The translations under genes were made by a program, and so were the position numbers. This document shows, piece after piece, positions 49,614 to 60,732 of a stretch of DNA of 64,000 nt (position 1 is its first letter; every line of letters begins with the position of its first letter). Origin of the DNA: Sordariomycetes sp. S80-01Y (Eukaryota > Ascomycota > Sordariomycetes); the NCBI GenBank assembly GCA_037042185.1, contig JAXQJY010000028.1, positions 992,001 through 1,056,000 on the forward strand. Reading direction: 5' to 3'. The notes below the pieces were generated by a model that saw nothing but the letters and a program-made list of their open reading frames with translations, was not told where the DNA came from and did no database searches.

Positions 49614-50071
49614 GCTCGCATGATACCCAAGAACGAAGGCAGTGTTATGTGACTAGCTATGGGGCTACCAGAGGCAGTCACATACGACAACTGCGGGAGC
49701 GTGAGGTTCCGAGAAAGCATATATACATGTGATTTATTGATGTACATTGCGGATTGATGGCACATATATACCATTTGCAGGCTGTCCGTTTTGACAGTGG
49801 CGTTTCTGGGAGGCATGGCGTTGGGATTGAAATGCGGCTAGAGGACCGTTCGGATACAATTGAGACATCATAAATTTGACTCCCTTTCTAGATCGGTTTC
49901 GACTTCATCTGTAGTGCTGGGTCGTTAGGCTCTGGCTGAAAAGCAGTGGCCAATACTCCGGGTCATGGATCGAGGTCGGATCAAGGATGGAGCAGAATTA
50001 GCCATGTAACACTTATGACCAAGAGGTTGAGGCAACTCGTCTCTCTGCTGATGATTCCCGCGGACAGGTCA

Positions 50072-52173
50072 TCATGCAGGTCCACAATAGGAGTCAAGAC
50101 CTGCAAAGAGATCACCCCATCCTTCCACAGAATCCATGGTGTTGAGCATGCTTGTCCAAAGGTCGTTCTGCTCTAAGCCAATATCTCCGGTCAAAATCTC
50201 CGCCACATCTCCGCCCGCGCCGCAGATCGTTCCCGCAGACTTCGAACCAGACACGGTATGGGCTGATGACGACTGTCCGGCGTCGGCAACGTCGTGGACG
50301 CTGTACTGTCGCAGAACGCCGGTGAGTTCGAGGACCACCGTTGCCGCAGTGGGATTGCTTTCCGCCGTGGCGGTCAGCACACGATAAGCCCTTCGAAGAT
50401 CGCATTGAATGGCAGCCTTGTGGTCCGCAGCGATGAGCCCGTTGCTGGGGCCGGCGACCGTGGCCAGCATCGTGCAGCTAGTGAAGAGGTGCCCTACAGT
50501 AACGCCCGTGCGAACGGCCCACGGACCTCTAGATGCATCGAGCATCCTTATTGCAAGGGTCACCGCTTCTCGAGCTGACATTATGCAGCTCTCGCGTAGC
50601 ATCTGGACCATCCCATCGCTCTCTCTGCTGAGCAGGTAACTCCTAAGCAGACGTGCCCATCGAGTGTGGATGGCCATGAGTAGGCAATCTCTTTGCAGCT
50701 GAAGATGGGTAGAAGCGTGCGAGGACTCCGGAGTTGTTGCCGCCGTCGGTTGAAAGAACGACGGTAGCTCTGTCAAGACGTTCTTGAAGAGGCCGTGTAG
50801 CCAAACGACGCCTTCTAGACCGGTTGTGTCCTCGTCAAGTGACCCGGGGCGTCTGTTGTCGATTGCGAGGCGACATACCTCAGCTAGTCGGACCCGTTCA
50901 ATGAGGCCGGATGCGTGGGTGAAGGAGCTCATAGGAAGCTCGAAAGCTTCATCCTCAGTGTCCAGATCCGAGTCGTTGAGGTTTCGAACCTTGTTAACCT
51001 TCATGTGCCGCGGCTGCACCGAGTACGTGCCATCAAGAGGTCCTCCCATGAAGCCCAGCATCCTGAAGCGTATTCAGTTATTATGCCCAAAGGTCCTGGT
51101 TTACTTGGAACTTACCAGTCAGTGGAAGCGATATACCACCACAAGCGTCTTTTGACCTCCCTGGCACTCTTGCCGTCACTCTGGGAGCCCGTGTTTGCGT
51201 CGACAACATGTAGTCCAAGCTCACGGCCAAGCGAGACGCAAGTGCCGTGCAGGTACCTGTATCTTGGAGAGGTTCCTTCCGTGTTCGATAAAACATACGA
51301 AAGGACAACTCTAGCTTGAACTTCCTCGAGACAGACGGGCGCTGTAGAGATCTGGCATTCGTGGAGCAGGCTCAGCGTTGATTGGAGCCATTTTGACGTT
51401 GTTCCGGACGCTTTCTGCTCTCCAGAGAGCAAGTCCTCGTTATCGCAGGAGTTGATACAAGTGAAAACTTCGCTCGCAGCAGCCAGACTCGTCAAAAGTG
51501 CGGCGTGCGCGGCTCGAGGGGACTCTGCTCCAGATTCGAGGCCGTCATAAAGGTTGAGGATCATGGAGTGGACGGTGGGCCCGTGCATGACTGGAAGAAA
51601 GCCGAATGTGCTTGAATTGAAGGCCATAAAGCAATCAAGAGCTTCTTGGCGTTTCGGTAGCTTGATACGACCTTCGAATGGAGGATTCGGTGTTGGTAGT
51701 TGGTTGTTGGCCGAAGCTTCTGAAGTCATGGTTGGGGGCATTTGATATTTGAACGGGTTTTGCTGGTTGTTAAAGCCCGCACTCCCAGAGGCATCGAGTC
51801 GCTTTTCGATGACTTGCGCCGAAGCTGATGTGGGAGTCCCATTACCGAAGATAGCGTTCTCCAGTCTAGTCAGTCTGGCCAGCACGCTGGGTCCATCCGG
51901 CGATTGGGAGTCCTGCTCCCTGCGACGGAGTTAATACATAGCCCAGGGAAGATGATTGCGTAATATTTGAGCTGACCTTGTCGGCGCCGATAATGGCCTC
52001 CCGGCTTCTGTTGCCGCGTGGTTACTGCATGTCAACCTCCGAACCGAGCAGCTCGAGCAGGGGGCGCCACGATCACACTTGAGCTTTTTGCGCCGGCAGA
52101 AATCGCACGACACCTGAGGCTGCCGACGGCCGACAGCACCCGTAGACTCAGGCGTATCCAATCTGCGCTTCAT
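50072..52173 (-). CDS. Zn2Cys6 fungal transcription factor
   Basis: Binuclear zinc-cluster regulator, 663 residues, exons 52173-51977, 51919-51116 and 51062-50072. The cluster near residue 25-50 is CDFCRRKKLKC followed by CSSCSVRRLTC, spacing CX2CX6CX5CX2CX6C. After splicing, REQDSQSPDGPSVLARLTRL forms the short linker coiled coil that usually mediates dimerisation. The fungal-specific TF domain follows, with the hallmark KRRLWWYIASTDWMLGFMGG at about residues 315-335. It is divergent from an MFS transporter gene across 266 bp, a common arrangement for a regulator and its target transporter. The start at 52173 (MKRRLDTPES) is preferred; the frame is open upstream, but without similarity. The ligand is unknown. 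Confidence 0.9.
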
Positions 52174-52439
52174 CTCGTTGGCGGCGTGGGTTGGGAGCTG
52201 AGAAGGTGTCAGATCCGGGCTCCGTGGAAAGTCCGGACATCCTGCAGTTTTCAGGCACATCAGGCCCCGCGGATAATCCGGTCCTACACAACAAAAGGGG
52301 TAGCTTATAAGGGTACACTTCACGACGTTTGCTGAAGGGCTCTTTTCCCAAGATAATGCCATACTTACAACATTATTTTCCTCATTAAGTGTACTGTCCT
52401 TCGGATTTTAACATTTGTCAACCCCTCGCCATTGCTATT
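52174..52439. promoter_or_regulatory. Shared divergent promoter, TF / MFS transporter
   Basis: Both start codons face this 266-bp region, so it must serve both genes. It contains CCGCGGATAATCCGG (52266-52280), an imperfect CGG-type inverted repeat that could bind the adjacent zinc-cluster protein. AT-rich DNA lies around 52360-52390, near the transporter start. Confidence 0.45.
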
Positions 52440-53869
52440 ATGGCTCCGCCAGTCGCACGTCCGGAGGACTACTCTAGGTACGTTGCATGGGAGCCGCTTA
52501 CAATTACTGTTTTGCGATTGACACTTTTCCACAGTTTCAGCTCTTGGCTTGCGGTCTTTGGCGCTTCTCTAGCAGCATTCAGCACCGTCGGTTTCGTCAA
52601 TGCCTTTGGTGTGTTTCAAGAGCACTTCCGAACCCTGCTGGACGGTAGCTCCGACTCAGATATCTCATGGATTGGCTCGACTGCCATTGCTTTAATGTCT
52701 ATGCTATCTCCAGCAGTGGGCATGGTAGTGGACAAACATGGACCAGCGGTAAGACAAGCATGTGATCGCGCGCCGACACCGCCACCTGACACCTCGAGCA
52801 GGTACCGCTATGCGTCGGAAGTCTCGCCGAGCTCGTCGCCATCTTCATGAGCTCGCTCGGAACGAAGTACTACCAGATTCTGCTCTCTCAAGGCATTCTC
52901 CTTGGTATCAGTATGGCCATGATCATTTGTCCCACCCTGGCGGTAATATCCCGTCGCCTGCCACATCACCGCGGCGCCGCCTTCGGCTTGACAATCGGTG
53001 GCTCTTCGATCGGTGGTATAATCTGGCCGATCATGCTGCAACAGCTTTTGTACCATCGGAACATCGGATTTGGCTGGACCATGCGAGCTGCCGGCTTCGT
53101 CATGGTGGTACCTCTAGCTGTGGCATGTTTGACCGTGAAGAATGCTCCTCAACCGCCCGCTGTGTCCTCATCCGACCACGACGTTCCCTTGGAACCCGGC
53201 CACGAAGTAGAAGAGAAAAACGCAAAGAAGGCCGACCTCTCCATACTCAAGCAAGGGGCATTTCTTTTCTTTTGTGTGGGTCTGGCCCTGACATACCTTG
53301 GGCTGCTGACGCCACTGTTCTACATCTCGGCGTACTCGATCGAGCAAGGCGTCTCCCCGGATACAGCATTCTATCTCCTCTCAGGACTCAACGCTGCTTC
53401 GTTTTTTGGACGATTGGTCCCTGGCATTCTTGCAGACAAGTATGGTCATTTTAACCTCATAATCGCGGCGGCGGCATCATCAGCCCTCGTTGCCTTCTGC
53501 TGGACGAAAGCCACATCAACGGCTGGGCTTGTCGTGCTTTCACTCGGGTACGGATTTGCGTCTGGGGTATGTATAACCCAGCCCCCCTTTTTAGCTGTTA
53601 CTCACAAACTGTGCCAGGGCGTCATGAGCCTTCAAGCTGCCTGTGGCAGCAAGCTGGCGCACAAGGACAACCAAGGAACTGCCATCGGCTGCGTGATGGG
53701 ATTCATGTCTGTCACAGCCCTCGTTGGAACGCCGATAGCCGGGCAGATACTGAGTGCTTCGGGTTATCTGGCTCTGTCAATGTGGACAGGCGCGACGCTT
53801 GTACTCGGCGCGATTGTCCTGTGCTTCGCGAGACTGAAGGCGAACCCCAAAGTCCTCGCCGCCATGTGA
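52440..53869 (+). CDS. MFS transporter, monocarboxylate-transporter type
   Basis: Twelve-helix plasma-membrane transporter of the MCT family, 422 residues. Exons are 52440-52477, 52535-52748, 52802-53566 and 53618-53869. Family features include FSSWLAVFGASLAAFSTVGFVNAFGVFQEHF (quoted in part: VGFVNAFGVFQEHF), ISWIGSTAIALM, the loop motif VVDKHGPAVPLCVGSLAELV across intron 2, PHHRGAAFGLTIGGSSIGG and the second-half motif GRLVPGILADKYGHFN. The third intron (53567-53617) is 51 nt with no stop, so its retention would add 17 residues in frame. It is paired divergently with a Zn2Cys6 regulator. Likely substrates are short carboxylates or related small metabolites, by family only. Confidence 0.88.
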
Positions 53870-54518
53870 GTGGCCCAAAAGGGGTGGAAAGGGTTGTTTT
53901 GGACGCCGCGACATGCTTGCGTGCGTCACGAAAAAGGGCGTAAATGAAGTGGAGCATCTTCGCAGGGAAGGGTATATTGGACAGAGCGTCATCGTACCGG
54001 TCGCATCTCTGGGCGCGTCCGTGGGCGCGTTTGTGTGCAGGGTTGTGGTTGTGGAAGAAGTGCGCGTGGGCTTGTCCACTGAAGTGACGCACAAACAAGG
54101 ATTACAAAGATTACAAGGATTTAAGTTCTCAGATATATGTGTTCGACAGAAAACGGGGACTGCGGGTGTCATGTCGTGAGATTATCCTCCGGCGAGCACT
54201 TCCCGTTGACTGCGTGATCCCTAAGCACCCAAAAGTGCATTCATCGCATACCTGCTACCTGTCCTGTCCACAATCCTGATCTTGCGATATGTCAAAGTTA
54301 GGCAACGTGGTACCAGGTGCGCAATCGTTGTGCGGTCCGTTGTGCGGAGATGTTATCACTCTTGTACTGAGCGAACCATAGGGTAATCATCCTCACTTGT
54401 TGAACTGTGCATGTACTTCCGAATTTGGGAGGGGTATGTTGGTAATGGCTCATTGACTCTAATGGACCCGGGGATATATACTGTTTTGAAAAGATTGTTC
54501 TCCAACCGAAACTCAATA

Positions 54519-54612
54519 GGCTGTTTGGCCGAGTGGTTAAGGCGATGCCCTGCTATCATCTGCAGCCGAGGCATTGTGTTCGCACGCGTAGGTTCGAATC
54601 CTGCAGCAGTCG
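54519..54612 (+). tRNA. tRNA-Ser(GCU), intron-containing, copy 1
   Basis: A type II tRNA cloverleaf can be folded by eye. The acceptor GGCTGTT pairs with AGCAGTC, and the discriminator G is typical of serine. The D arm is GGCCGAGTGGTTAAGG. The anticodon stem ATGCC/GGCAT encloses CTGCTA and A around a 13-nt intron placed after position 37. The long variable arm is TGTGTTCGCACG, and the T arm GTAGGTTCGAATCCTGC. The anticodon is GCT, reading AGC and AGU. An internal B box GGTTCGAATCC is present and a T-run terminator follows at 54613. Confidence 0.9.
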
Positions 54613-54718
54613 TTTCTTTTTTTGCATCTTGTATTTTTTTTTGTTTACGTGGTATTCTCAACAGAGCATCTGATATGTCAGCCATCAGCCTATGGGTCCT
54701 GCATCGGAGCACAAACAA

Positions 54719-54812
54719 GGCTGTTTGGCCGAGTGGTTAAGGCGATGCCCTGCTATCATCTGCAGCTGAGGCATTGTGTTCGCACGCGTAGGTTCGAATC
54801 CTGCAGCAGTCG
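54719..54812 (+). tRNA. tRNA-Ser(GCU), intron-containing, copy 2
   Basis: Identical to the copy 200 bp upstream except for one C-to-T change inside the intron (about 54767). The same cloverleaf, GCT anticodon and 13-nt intron are present. The flanking sequence differs from that of copy 1, apart from T-rich DNA downstream, so the duplicated unit is essentially the gene itself. Confidence 0.9.
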
Positions 54813-55765
54813 TCTCCTTTTTGTACTTCTGGTTATCGTGGTGATTTATTTTTTGCTTGGCCTTTTAATCGCACAAATCAGCGGACATGGAATTGCACGA
54901 CGTTGGCTGCAACAAGTGCGGGTGGATGTCGTGTAACTGAGGCTTACGTGTATGCGGAGGTTCATATGACGACAAGGCCGCTGCATTTCGCTGCCGAGCC
55001 GGAAGAACCAAGGAGTCCTCGTGATAAACCGAACACTGGTACACAGCTCATTGACCTATTCATGCACAGGAAAGCTCTGCTCGAATGTGCCGATTGATGT
55101 GTCCGTCCAAGCAGAGGCGCCCGCTATCACATGGTACGGAGTACCATAGAGAGCTATCTACGACATTGCCAGATTTGGCGCGCCCTTGAGCGTTTTTTGG
55201 AGCTCAAGGAGAACCTAGAGAAGTATACGAGATTAAATTCTTTGTGCTCTAACTAATGCACCAGCTCACAACTTGTAGGTTTTCTACCTTTCATGAAGTC
55301 TGCTGACAGAGTTGTGGTGCGATCCGCGCGGTTCAAACGCGACGAGATTACGCTAGTCTCTGTTGTCTTCTGGATCTAGAGTCAGGGTGAACGCCCTTCC
55401 TCCACACAGCCGCTACGAAGTACAATGTTTCCTGGAATTTTCTTTCCCGGCTAGTGGAACGAAACCATTCTGCACCTTAGATTTACGTTGAAGTGCTCAT
55501 GGGGAGTTCTAGTACCCCTTCCAGGACTCGCTGTCTATTTATACTTGCAGAGAAATGTATATCAATGCCCAAAAGTCTGGAAAACATGGTCTGCAACGAA
55601 TCTTACGAAATATTCACATTTGGCTGGATTTCTGAGTGTGTTGGAGGGTATACTATTCACTGATCTTTCCTCGCTATATACTTCGTCTCTCCCCAACTAT
55701 TTACAGAGGCTCATAAATCGTCCAGAAATTATCTGGGATAGACCAGTACTAGTGGCCATGGCACT

Positions 55766-56893
55766 TTACGCAGTGATCAGCGTAAGGCCGTAGGTGCTCA
55801 AGATCTCGTTAACGGGCTGGAAGTAGGTGGTTCCTCCGCTGGAGCAGTCACCGCTACCTCCGGAGGTGACACCTTGGGCCTCGCCGCCGGTGTAGAAAGA
55901 ACCGCCAGAGTCACCGGGCTCGGCGCAGACATTGGTCTCGGTAAGGCCGGTGATGGTGCCTTCGGGGTACTGGACGGAAACTTCGAAGTTGTTGACCGTG
56001 CCGCAGTGGACACCGGTAGTAGAGCCAGAGCGGCAGATGCTGGATCCAATGGGGGCGACGCTGTTGCCGGTCACGCTCTCTCCGGCGCCACCGTAGCCGT
56101 TGATGGTGGGGTTCAGTTGCGTTCCCTCGACAGTGCTGATGAAGGACATGTCTGCGTCGCCTGGGAAGACCGAGCCCGAGAAGGAGCCGTAGGCCTCACC
56201 GTCTTGAGTTGTAACCTGAGAGCCTTCGGTGCCACAGTGGCCGGCCGAAACGAAACCGCCGCTGACGGCGAAGCCGACTGAGCACCGGGCACCTCCAATG
56301 AGGTAAGCATCGCCGCCCTGGATGGACGCGAAGGTAACAGGCATCTTGTCAACAGTCTGCACCTCGAAGTCAGACTCCGAGAGTCCGACCTGCGCAGCCA
56401 TGTCCTTGGCTTCGGCAGTGCTGCCCTTGACGGCCTTCAGGACAAGCTTGTTGGCGACAACGTCGACGTACCATGAGGCAACGCCGGACTTGCTCTCGAG
56501 GGTCTTGACCTGGCTGTTGTGAAGCTTGTCAAGAGCCTTCTTGGCATCCCGAAGCTTAGTGAAGCTGTTGGCCATCATGATGGGCTTGGCACCAGCAGCG
56601 GTCACCTCGTCGGCGGCGGCTTGGTCAGTGACACCGACGTTGATGGTCTCGCCATCGTCGGTGAGCCAAGCGCCGGCAAACTTCTCGCCCGCAGAGCTGC
56701 GCAAGTTCTCGATGATGTCGGCGGCCGAGACCTCACGAGCGACGCGAGCAGTGGCCTGCTCGGCGTCGAGACCCAGATCGCGCTTCATGGCCTCCAGAAT
56801 TTGGGGGTGAAGGGTGGACGAGGCCTGGGTGGGGGCACCGTAGGCAAGGGGCAGGATGGTGGCCAGAAGGCCAATGAAGTTGATGAGCTCCAT
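55766..56893 (-). CDS. Secreted streptogrisin-like serine protease (S1, bacterial type)
   Basis: Secreted chymotrypsin-fold endopeptidase preproprotein, 375 residues, no intron. A signal peptide covers about residues 1-20 (INFIGLLATILPLAYGA). The propeptide to about 190 matches the alpha-lytic-protease prodomain (KFAGAWLTDDGETINVGVTD, then SGVASWYVDVVANKLVLKAV), a folding chaperone for the mature enzyme. The mature domain begins near IGGARCSVGF. The triad is His219 (SAGHCG), Asp248 (GDADMSFI) and Ser329 (EPGDSGGSF). Cysteines 204/220, 287/297 and 323 with the Cys of SGDCSS fit the three disulfides of streptogrisins. This subfamily is abundant in actinomycetes and patchy in fungi, including insect-pathogenic Metarhizium, where bacterial origin was proposed. 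The lack of introns fits such an origin. Confidence 0.93.
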   Translation of the reverse strand: MELINFIGLLATILPLAYGAPTQASSTLHPQILEAMKRDLGLDAEQATARVAREVSAADIIENLRSSAGEKFAGAWLTDDGETINVGVTDQAAADEVTAAGAKPIMMANSFTKLRDAKKALDKLHNSQVKTLESKSGVASWYVDVVANKLVLKAVKGSTAEAKDMAAQVGLSESDFEVQTVDKMPVTFASIQGGDAYLIGGARCSVGFAVSGGFVSAGHCGTEGSQVTTQDGEAYGSFSGSVFPGDADMSFISTVEGTQLNPTINGYGGAGESVTGNSVAPIGSSICRSGSTTGVHCGTVNNFEVSVQYPEGTITGLTETNVCAEPGDSGGSFYTGGEAQGVTSGGSGDCSSGGTTYFQPVNEILSTYGLTLITA

Positions 56894-57018
56894 AGCTGCG
56901 GTTCTGAATATAGTCCACGGGAAGAGAATTGCTTAGGTGAGTGAAGCTGGACAGTAATGCCTGATGAGTCCGGGTTGCTGCTGGAACAGACTGACATCTT
57001 CGAAGAGGATTTACATCC

Positions 57019-57029
57019 TTATTTATACT
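57019..57029 (-). promoter_or_regulatory. TATA-like box of the protease gene
   Basis: On the minus strand AGTATAAATAA lies about 130 bp upstream of the protease start codon, next to a second stretch of mixed sequence leading to the ATG. It is the clearest TATA consensus in the window and suits a regulated, highly inducible secreted enzyme. Confidence 0.5.
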
Positions 57030-59104
57030 TATCCAGATCCAGCATCCTAACTAGCAATCGCTCATGTCATCACTGATCAAACCAAGAGAGGAGGCATCGC
57101 GAGATTCGGCCTTCCTATTTCGCTCCAAGCCACCGAGCCGTCAACTTCCATGGTGGGAACGGGGTGTTGTCGTCAAGGACGCCTCCGGCGATTTCCCAGA
57201 CTCTTGGCGCAATGCAATGGCAAATTGTGTGCTGGGAGTGAAGGAAAAGAAGCCTAGGATTGGACGGGAGTTGTGACAGTAAGCTTAGCGTTTCGACAAG
57301 CCGGGCTGTTAGACAAGGGTTTCGGGGACAATATGGTCTTAGAGCTTGCGGAGAACCTTGCAGTCCTGTCTCCTGTTTCATACGTGCCGTGGAAGGAGCC
57401 GGAGCAACATGCATGTCAGTATCACTAGCCCAGGATCAGGAAGCTCGAAACAGAAAGCATATCAAAATGGAGCTAAGATCGACATGCCGATCGGCAGGGC
57501 GACCATTAGCCGCCCCAAACCACTTCGCCATCTCCCCATGCTGGGACCATTGTCAGCAGGCTAAAATTATTAGGAAGGTAGAGCTCGATGATGAAGATCC
57601 ATCTCCAGCGTAGGAAGCGCGCGATCCGGAAAGGGAAGAGCAATAGGAAGGAGGCTCGTTGGTGTTCAATTTGTTGACTTCTACGAGCTCGGGAATACGG
57701 CCGAGGCAACCCTTCCCATCACCGTCCGTTACCTTGTTGATCTATCAACGTGGGTAAGGCGTTACATTACGGAGCTATCCGTTTTCTATTTTGCTTTCCT
57801 GTTCCAGGAAAGATCTCTGTTGCAGGAATCTTGGGTGCCATGGGACCACGGAGCTCATCCGACGTACGGCGGAGTCACCCAACTCGCGACAACAGCGAGC
57901 TTGACTAGGCAAGAAACCTTTCCCAAATACCTCCAGCAAGAAGTACTGCGAGTACGCGTAGGCCAGTCTCATTTCAAGATGGCCAAGACACAACTACCGG
58001 CCGTGCATGCTTGGCCTTCGTCACGGCACTTTCGAAGCCGCATGGACCGGTTTGCTATGGGAGGTGAGATAAAAGCTCGGCTGGGCGTGCAAGCTACCGA
58101 GGGGCGAACGCTACGATGCATCCTTCCTATTCCTGCAAAGCCTAGTACGTCCAGTCGGCGCAGCGCCAAAATTGCAAGGGGCTCCGCCGCGTGTACGGTA
58201 CCATCCGAGGTCGACCGCGAGGCCGCCACGGCTTATCGGAATCGATAGACACTTACCCCGGAACGGCAACTGCGAACACAGCAACCGGAGTAAAAAGGTG
58301 CTATATGATCCGGTTGTCGCGGCATTGAAGTGGGAGCTGCGATTCGTGAAATAGGGTGTTGGACAGCGTCAACAAGTGCATCGGAAGAGGAAACAGCCCG
58401 ATGCCGACCCCCTCTCTCTACATTGGGCGCCAATTATGATTACTTGAAAGGATACAAAAGTTCTTGAAGTCTCCTTCGTGTTCTTCTTGTACGACTAGAG
58501 CGTCCGCCTTTGCAGGAAAGTGTATCATTACGAGGCACGGCATCGATGCCGAAGCTAACATCGTCAAGACCAAAACCCAGGCTTCAACTCTCAAACTCGT
58601 CATCAAATCCTTGAATGAGGGGCCCGAGAAGCACTCTCATTCTTTCAATCATTCCCGACAACCACCCACTATCCCGGAATTGTCAGCCAAACGTAGCCTG
58701 CGCTCTCCGAAAATCGATCCAAGGACCCGAGGTTATCGAAGCACTTCTGAGCAGCAAGGTGACTCACAAGTTCGTCGAGCGTCCGGCACAGAATACGTCT
58801 GCAGATTTGCATCGCAAGAAGCCACACCAAATAATTACGTTCATTGAGACCACAGCTTAGTGTGGAGCGTTGCTTGTGCGAAAAAGGTAAAGTACGAGCT
58901 CATCCGCAGCTCTCCTCGGCCACGGCCAGTGAATAGCGACAATGATGCAAAAGATCATGTGATTGACAATAAAGCCTATCGTCCCTTGTAATCTTGGTTG
59001 AATTTTGCATAGCGTTTAATGAGTGGGCGATCAGCTGATGCATGGGAGACTGAAGTCAACTACGTTGATTGCTCCGTAGTTGGATGCTCAGATGCATGCG
59101 CGCA

Positions 59105-59142
59105 TGAGAATCCTGAGAAGCATTGAGAATCCTGAGAAGCAT
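59105..59142. repeat. 19-bp tandem duplication (two copies)
   Basis: The unit TGAGAATCCTGAGAAGCAT occurs twice head to tail without mismatch, in AT-rich non-coding DNA. It could be replication slippage. Confidence 0.9.
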
Positions 59143-60629
59143 TTACTGACGCAACTTTCACATTTTTACCCAGGCTGACTTTGCATCGTCAATTATTACG
59201 AAGATCATGGCCATAGTACAACCGGTGTGTATCTCAGCCATCAGATCACACAGCGAGGTCAAATGTGAGATATTGTTCCTACGGGTTACATATGGCTTTC
59301 GTCCGTTTCATTGATCCGTTAGTACGGTTCTGAAGCGAAATTGAGTGTTTTTAGCCTCCGAGATCGCAAAATTCCAGCTCCGGTGACGTTGATATCCCTT
59401 TAACAGCAACGGTGAAGGTCCGAGATCGAATGAACTTGCGAACTTATGCTGGTTGGATACATAACTCGGATTGTTTAAGGGATACATGGTGACCGCTCTT
59501 ACTATAATGAGTCATCTTGAATTGTTGAATTTTAATTTCATCTTCCTATATCAGCGGCACTTAGATTGTAAGCCACGGAAACATGGTTCACAGGTGATAT
59601 CCACGCACAATCGGCAAAAGCTCCATTGCGCTTTAGCCTGCTCGATTTCACCGAATTATTTCCTCTTTTTCAGCAGTCCCAAAGTCGCATTAACGTAAAT
59701 GGCTGGATGAGAAAATCATCGTCACTGACAAATCGAAGTGCCAAGCTTGCAGGAACGACAAGGTCACCCTATATGAAGCGTACTAAGTCAAAACATGATC
59801 TAGTGGAAGCTGTCTCATATACGAACTCTGCTCTGATCGACACCATAGCCCATTTTGCAAGAAGTAATGATAGGTGGTCTGGCCACGAGTCAAGGCCTCT
59901 TTGCAAGCGCGAGCGCGCCTTGGGACAGGAGTACCGACGCTGGCTCCTATTCTTAAAGTAGGACTCAGCGAGGAATTTCGGATGCTAAACATCAAGTCCA
60001 ATCGATTCTGTGTTATCCTTATTGCGATGCTAATTACTATGCTAAGCGTAAGTCAGGACGAACCGTTATGCTCGCATAGAAGAGATAGTCTGACGTAATT
60101 AAGTGTAGGTATAGCGGCGAAAGGAAGCGATCATTAGGATGAGGCCTGAATTGATGTCCTTCCTCTCTTCCAATCCAACCCTCGTCTTCGAGCCTTCCCG
60201 AGGTTTCGCGCGCCATCGGCGCCACTCTCCCAGGCCCAGGTCCAGGCTGAGGCTCAGGCTACAAGTCAAGTGGAGCCCTGGCCATAGGTCCATCGAGACA
60301 ACAGCACTATTTCCTCCCTGTCAGCTGGGAGTAGGGACCTCGAGAACCTGCGAAGGGTCGCAAGGGGTTATATTGGCCTTTGGTTCTGGGCACGTGAGAC
60401 ATGCTGCCCAGCTTTGTGGAAGACAACATGAAGCGTACTTCAATCCTGATGTCTACGGCAGCAGCATCGTGGCTGGCCACTTACTTGGTAGGCAGTAAGC
60501 AATCCTATCACCACTGTCGCCTTTGTGTCAACAGGAAGCCCTTCTATTTGCGCTGACGTTTTGACGCGACAACACCGCCAAGCATCGGATCAGCGATCGA
60601 CTCGAATGCCGTCCATGGTGCGTCATCGC

Positions 60630-60732
60630 AGTGCCAGTGGGACGCCGTGCATCACTGCCAGTGCCAGTGGGACGCCGTGCATCACTGCCAGTGCCAGTGG
60701 GACGCCGTGCATCACTGCCAGTGCCAGTGGGA
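60630..60732. repeat. 30-bp minisatellite, three full copies plus partial
   Basis: The unit (60630-60659) begins AGTGCCAGTGGGACGCCGTG and ends CATCACTGCC. It repeats exactly at 60660 and 60690, followed by 13 bases of a fourth copy at 60720. A short AAGCTAAGCTGAGCTAAGC run follows directly. It lies about 620 bp upstream of the reticulon start. Confidence 0.95.

Larger units (their letters stand above)
53870..55765. other. Intergenic with two tRNA genes
   Basis: This interval of 1.9 kb lies between the MCT-type transporter and the secreted protease and contains the tandem tRNA-Ser pair at 54519-54812. The rest (53880-54500 and 54830-55765) shows no supported gene; AT content rises towards 55760. 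Confidence 0.5.

Noticed and set aside
58464-58860. Two overlapping frames, one with KCIITRHGIDAEANI, faintly like a phosphoglycerate mutase start
   Set aside because: Only the RHG tripeptide fits; downstream motifs are missing in every frame, so no gene or pseudogene is claimed.
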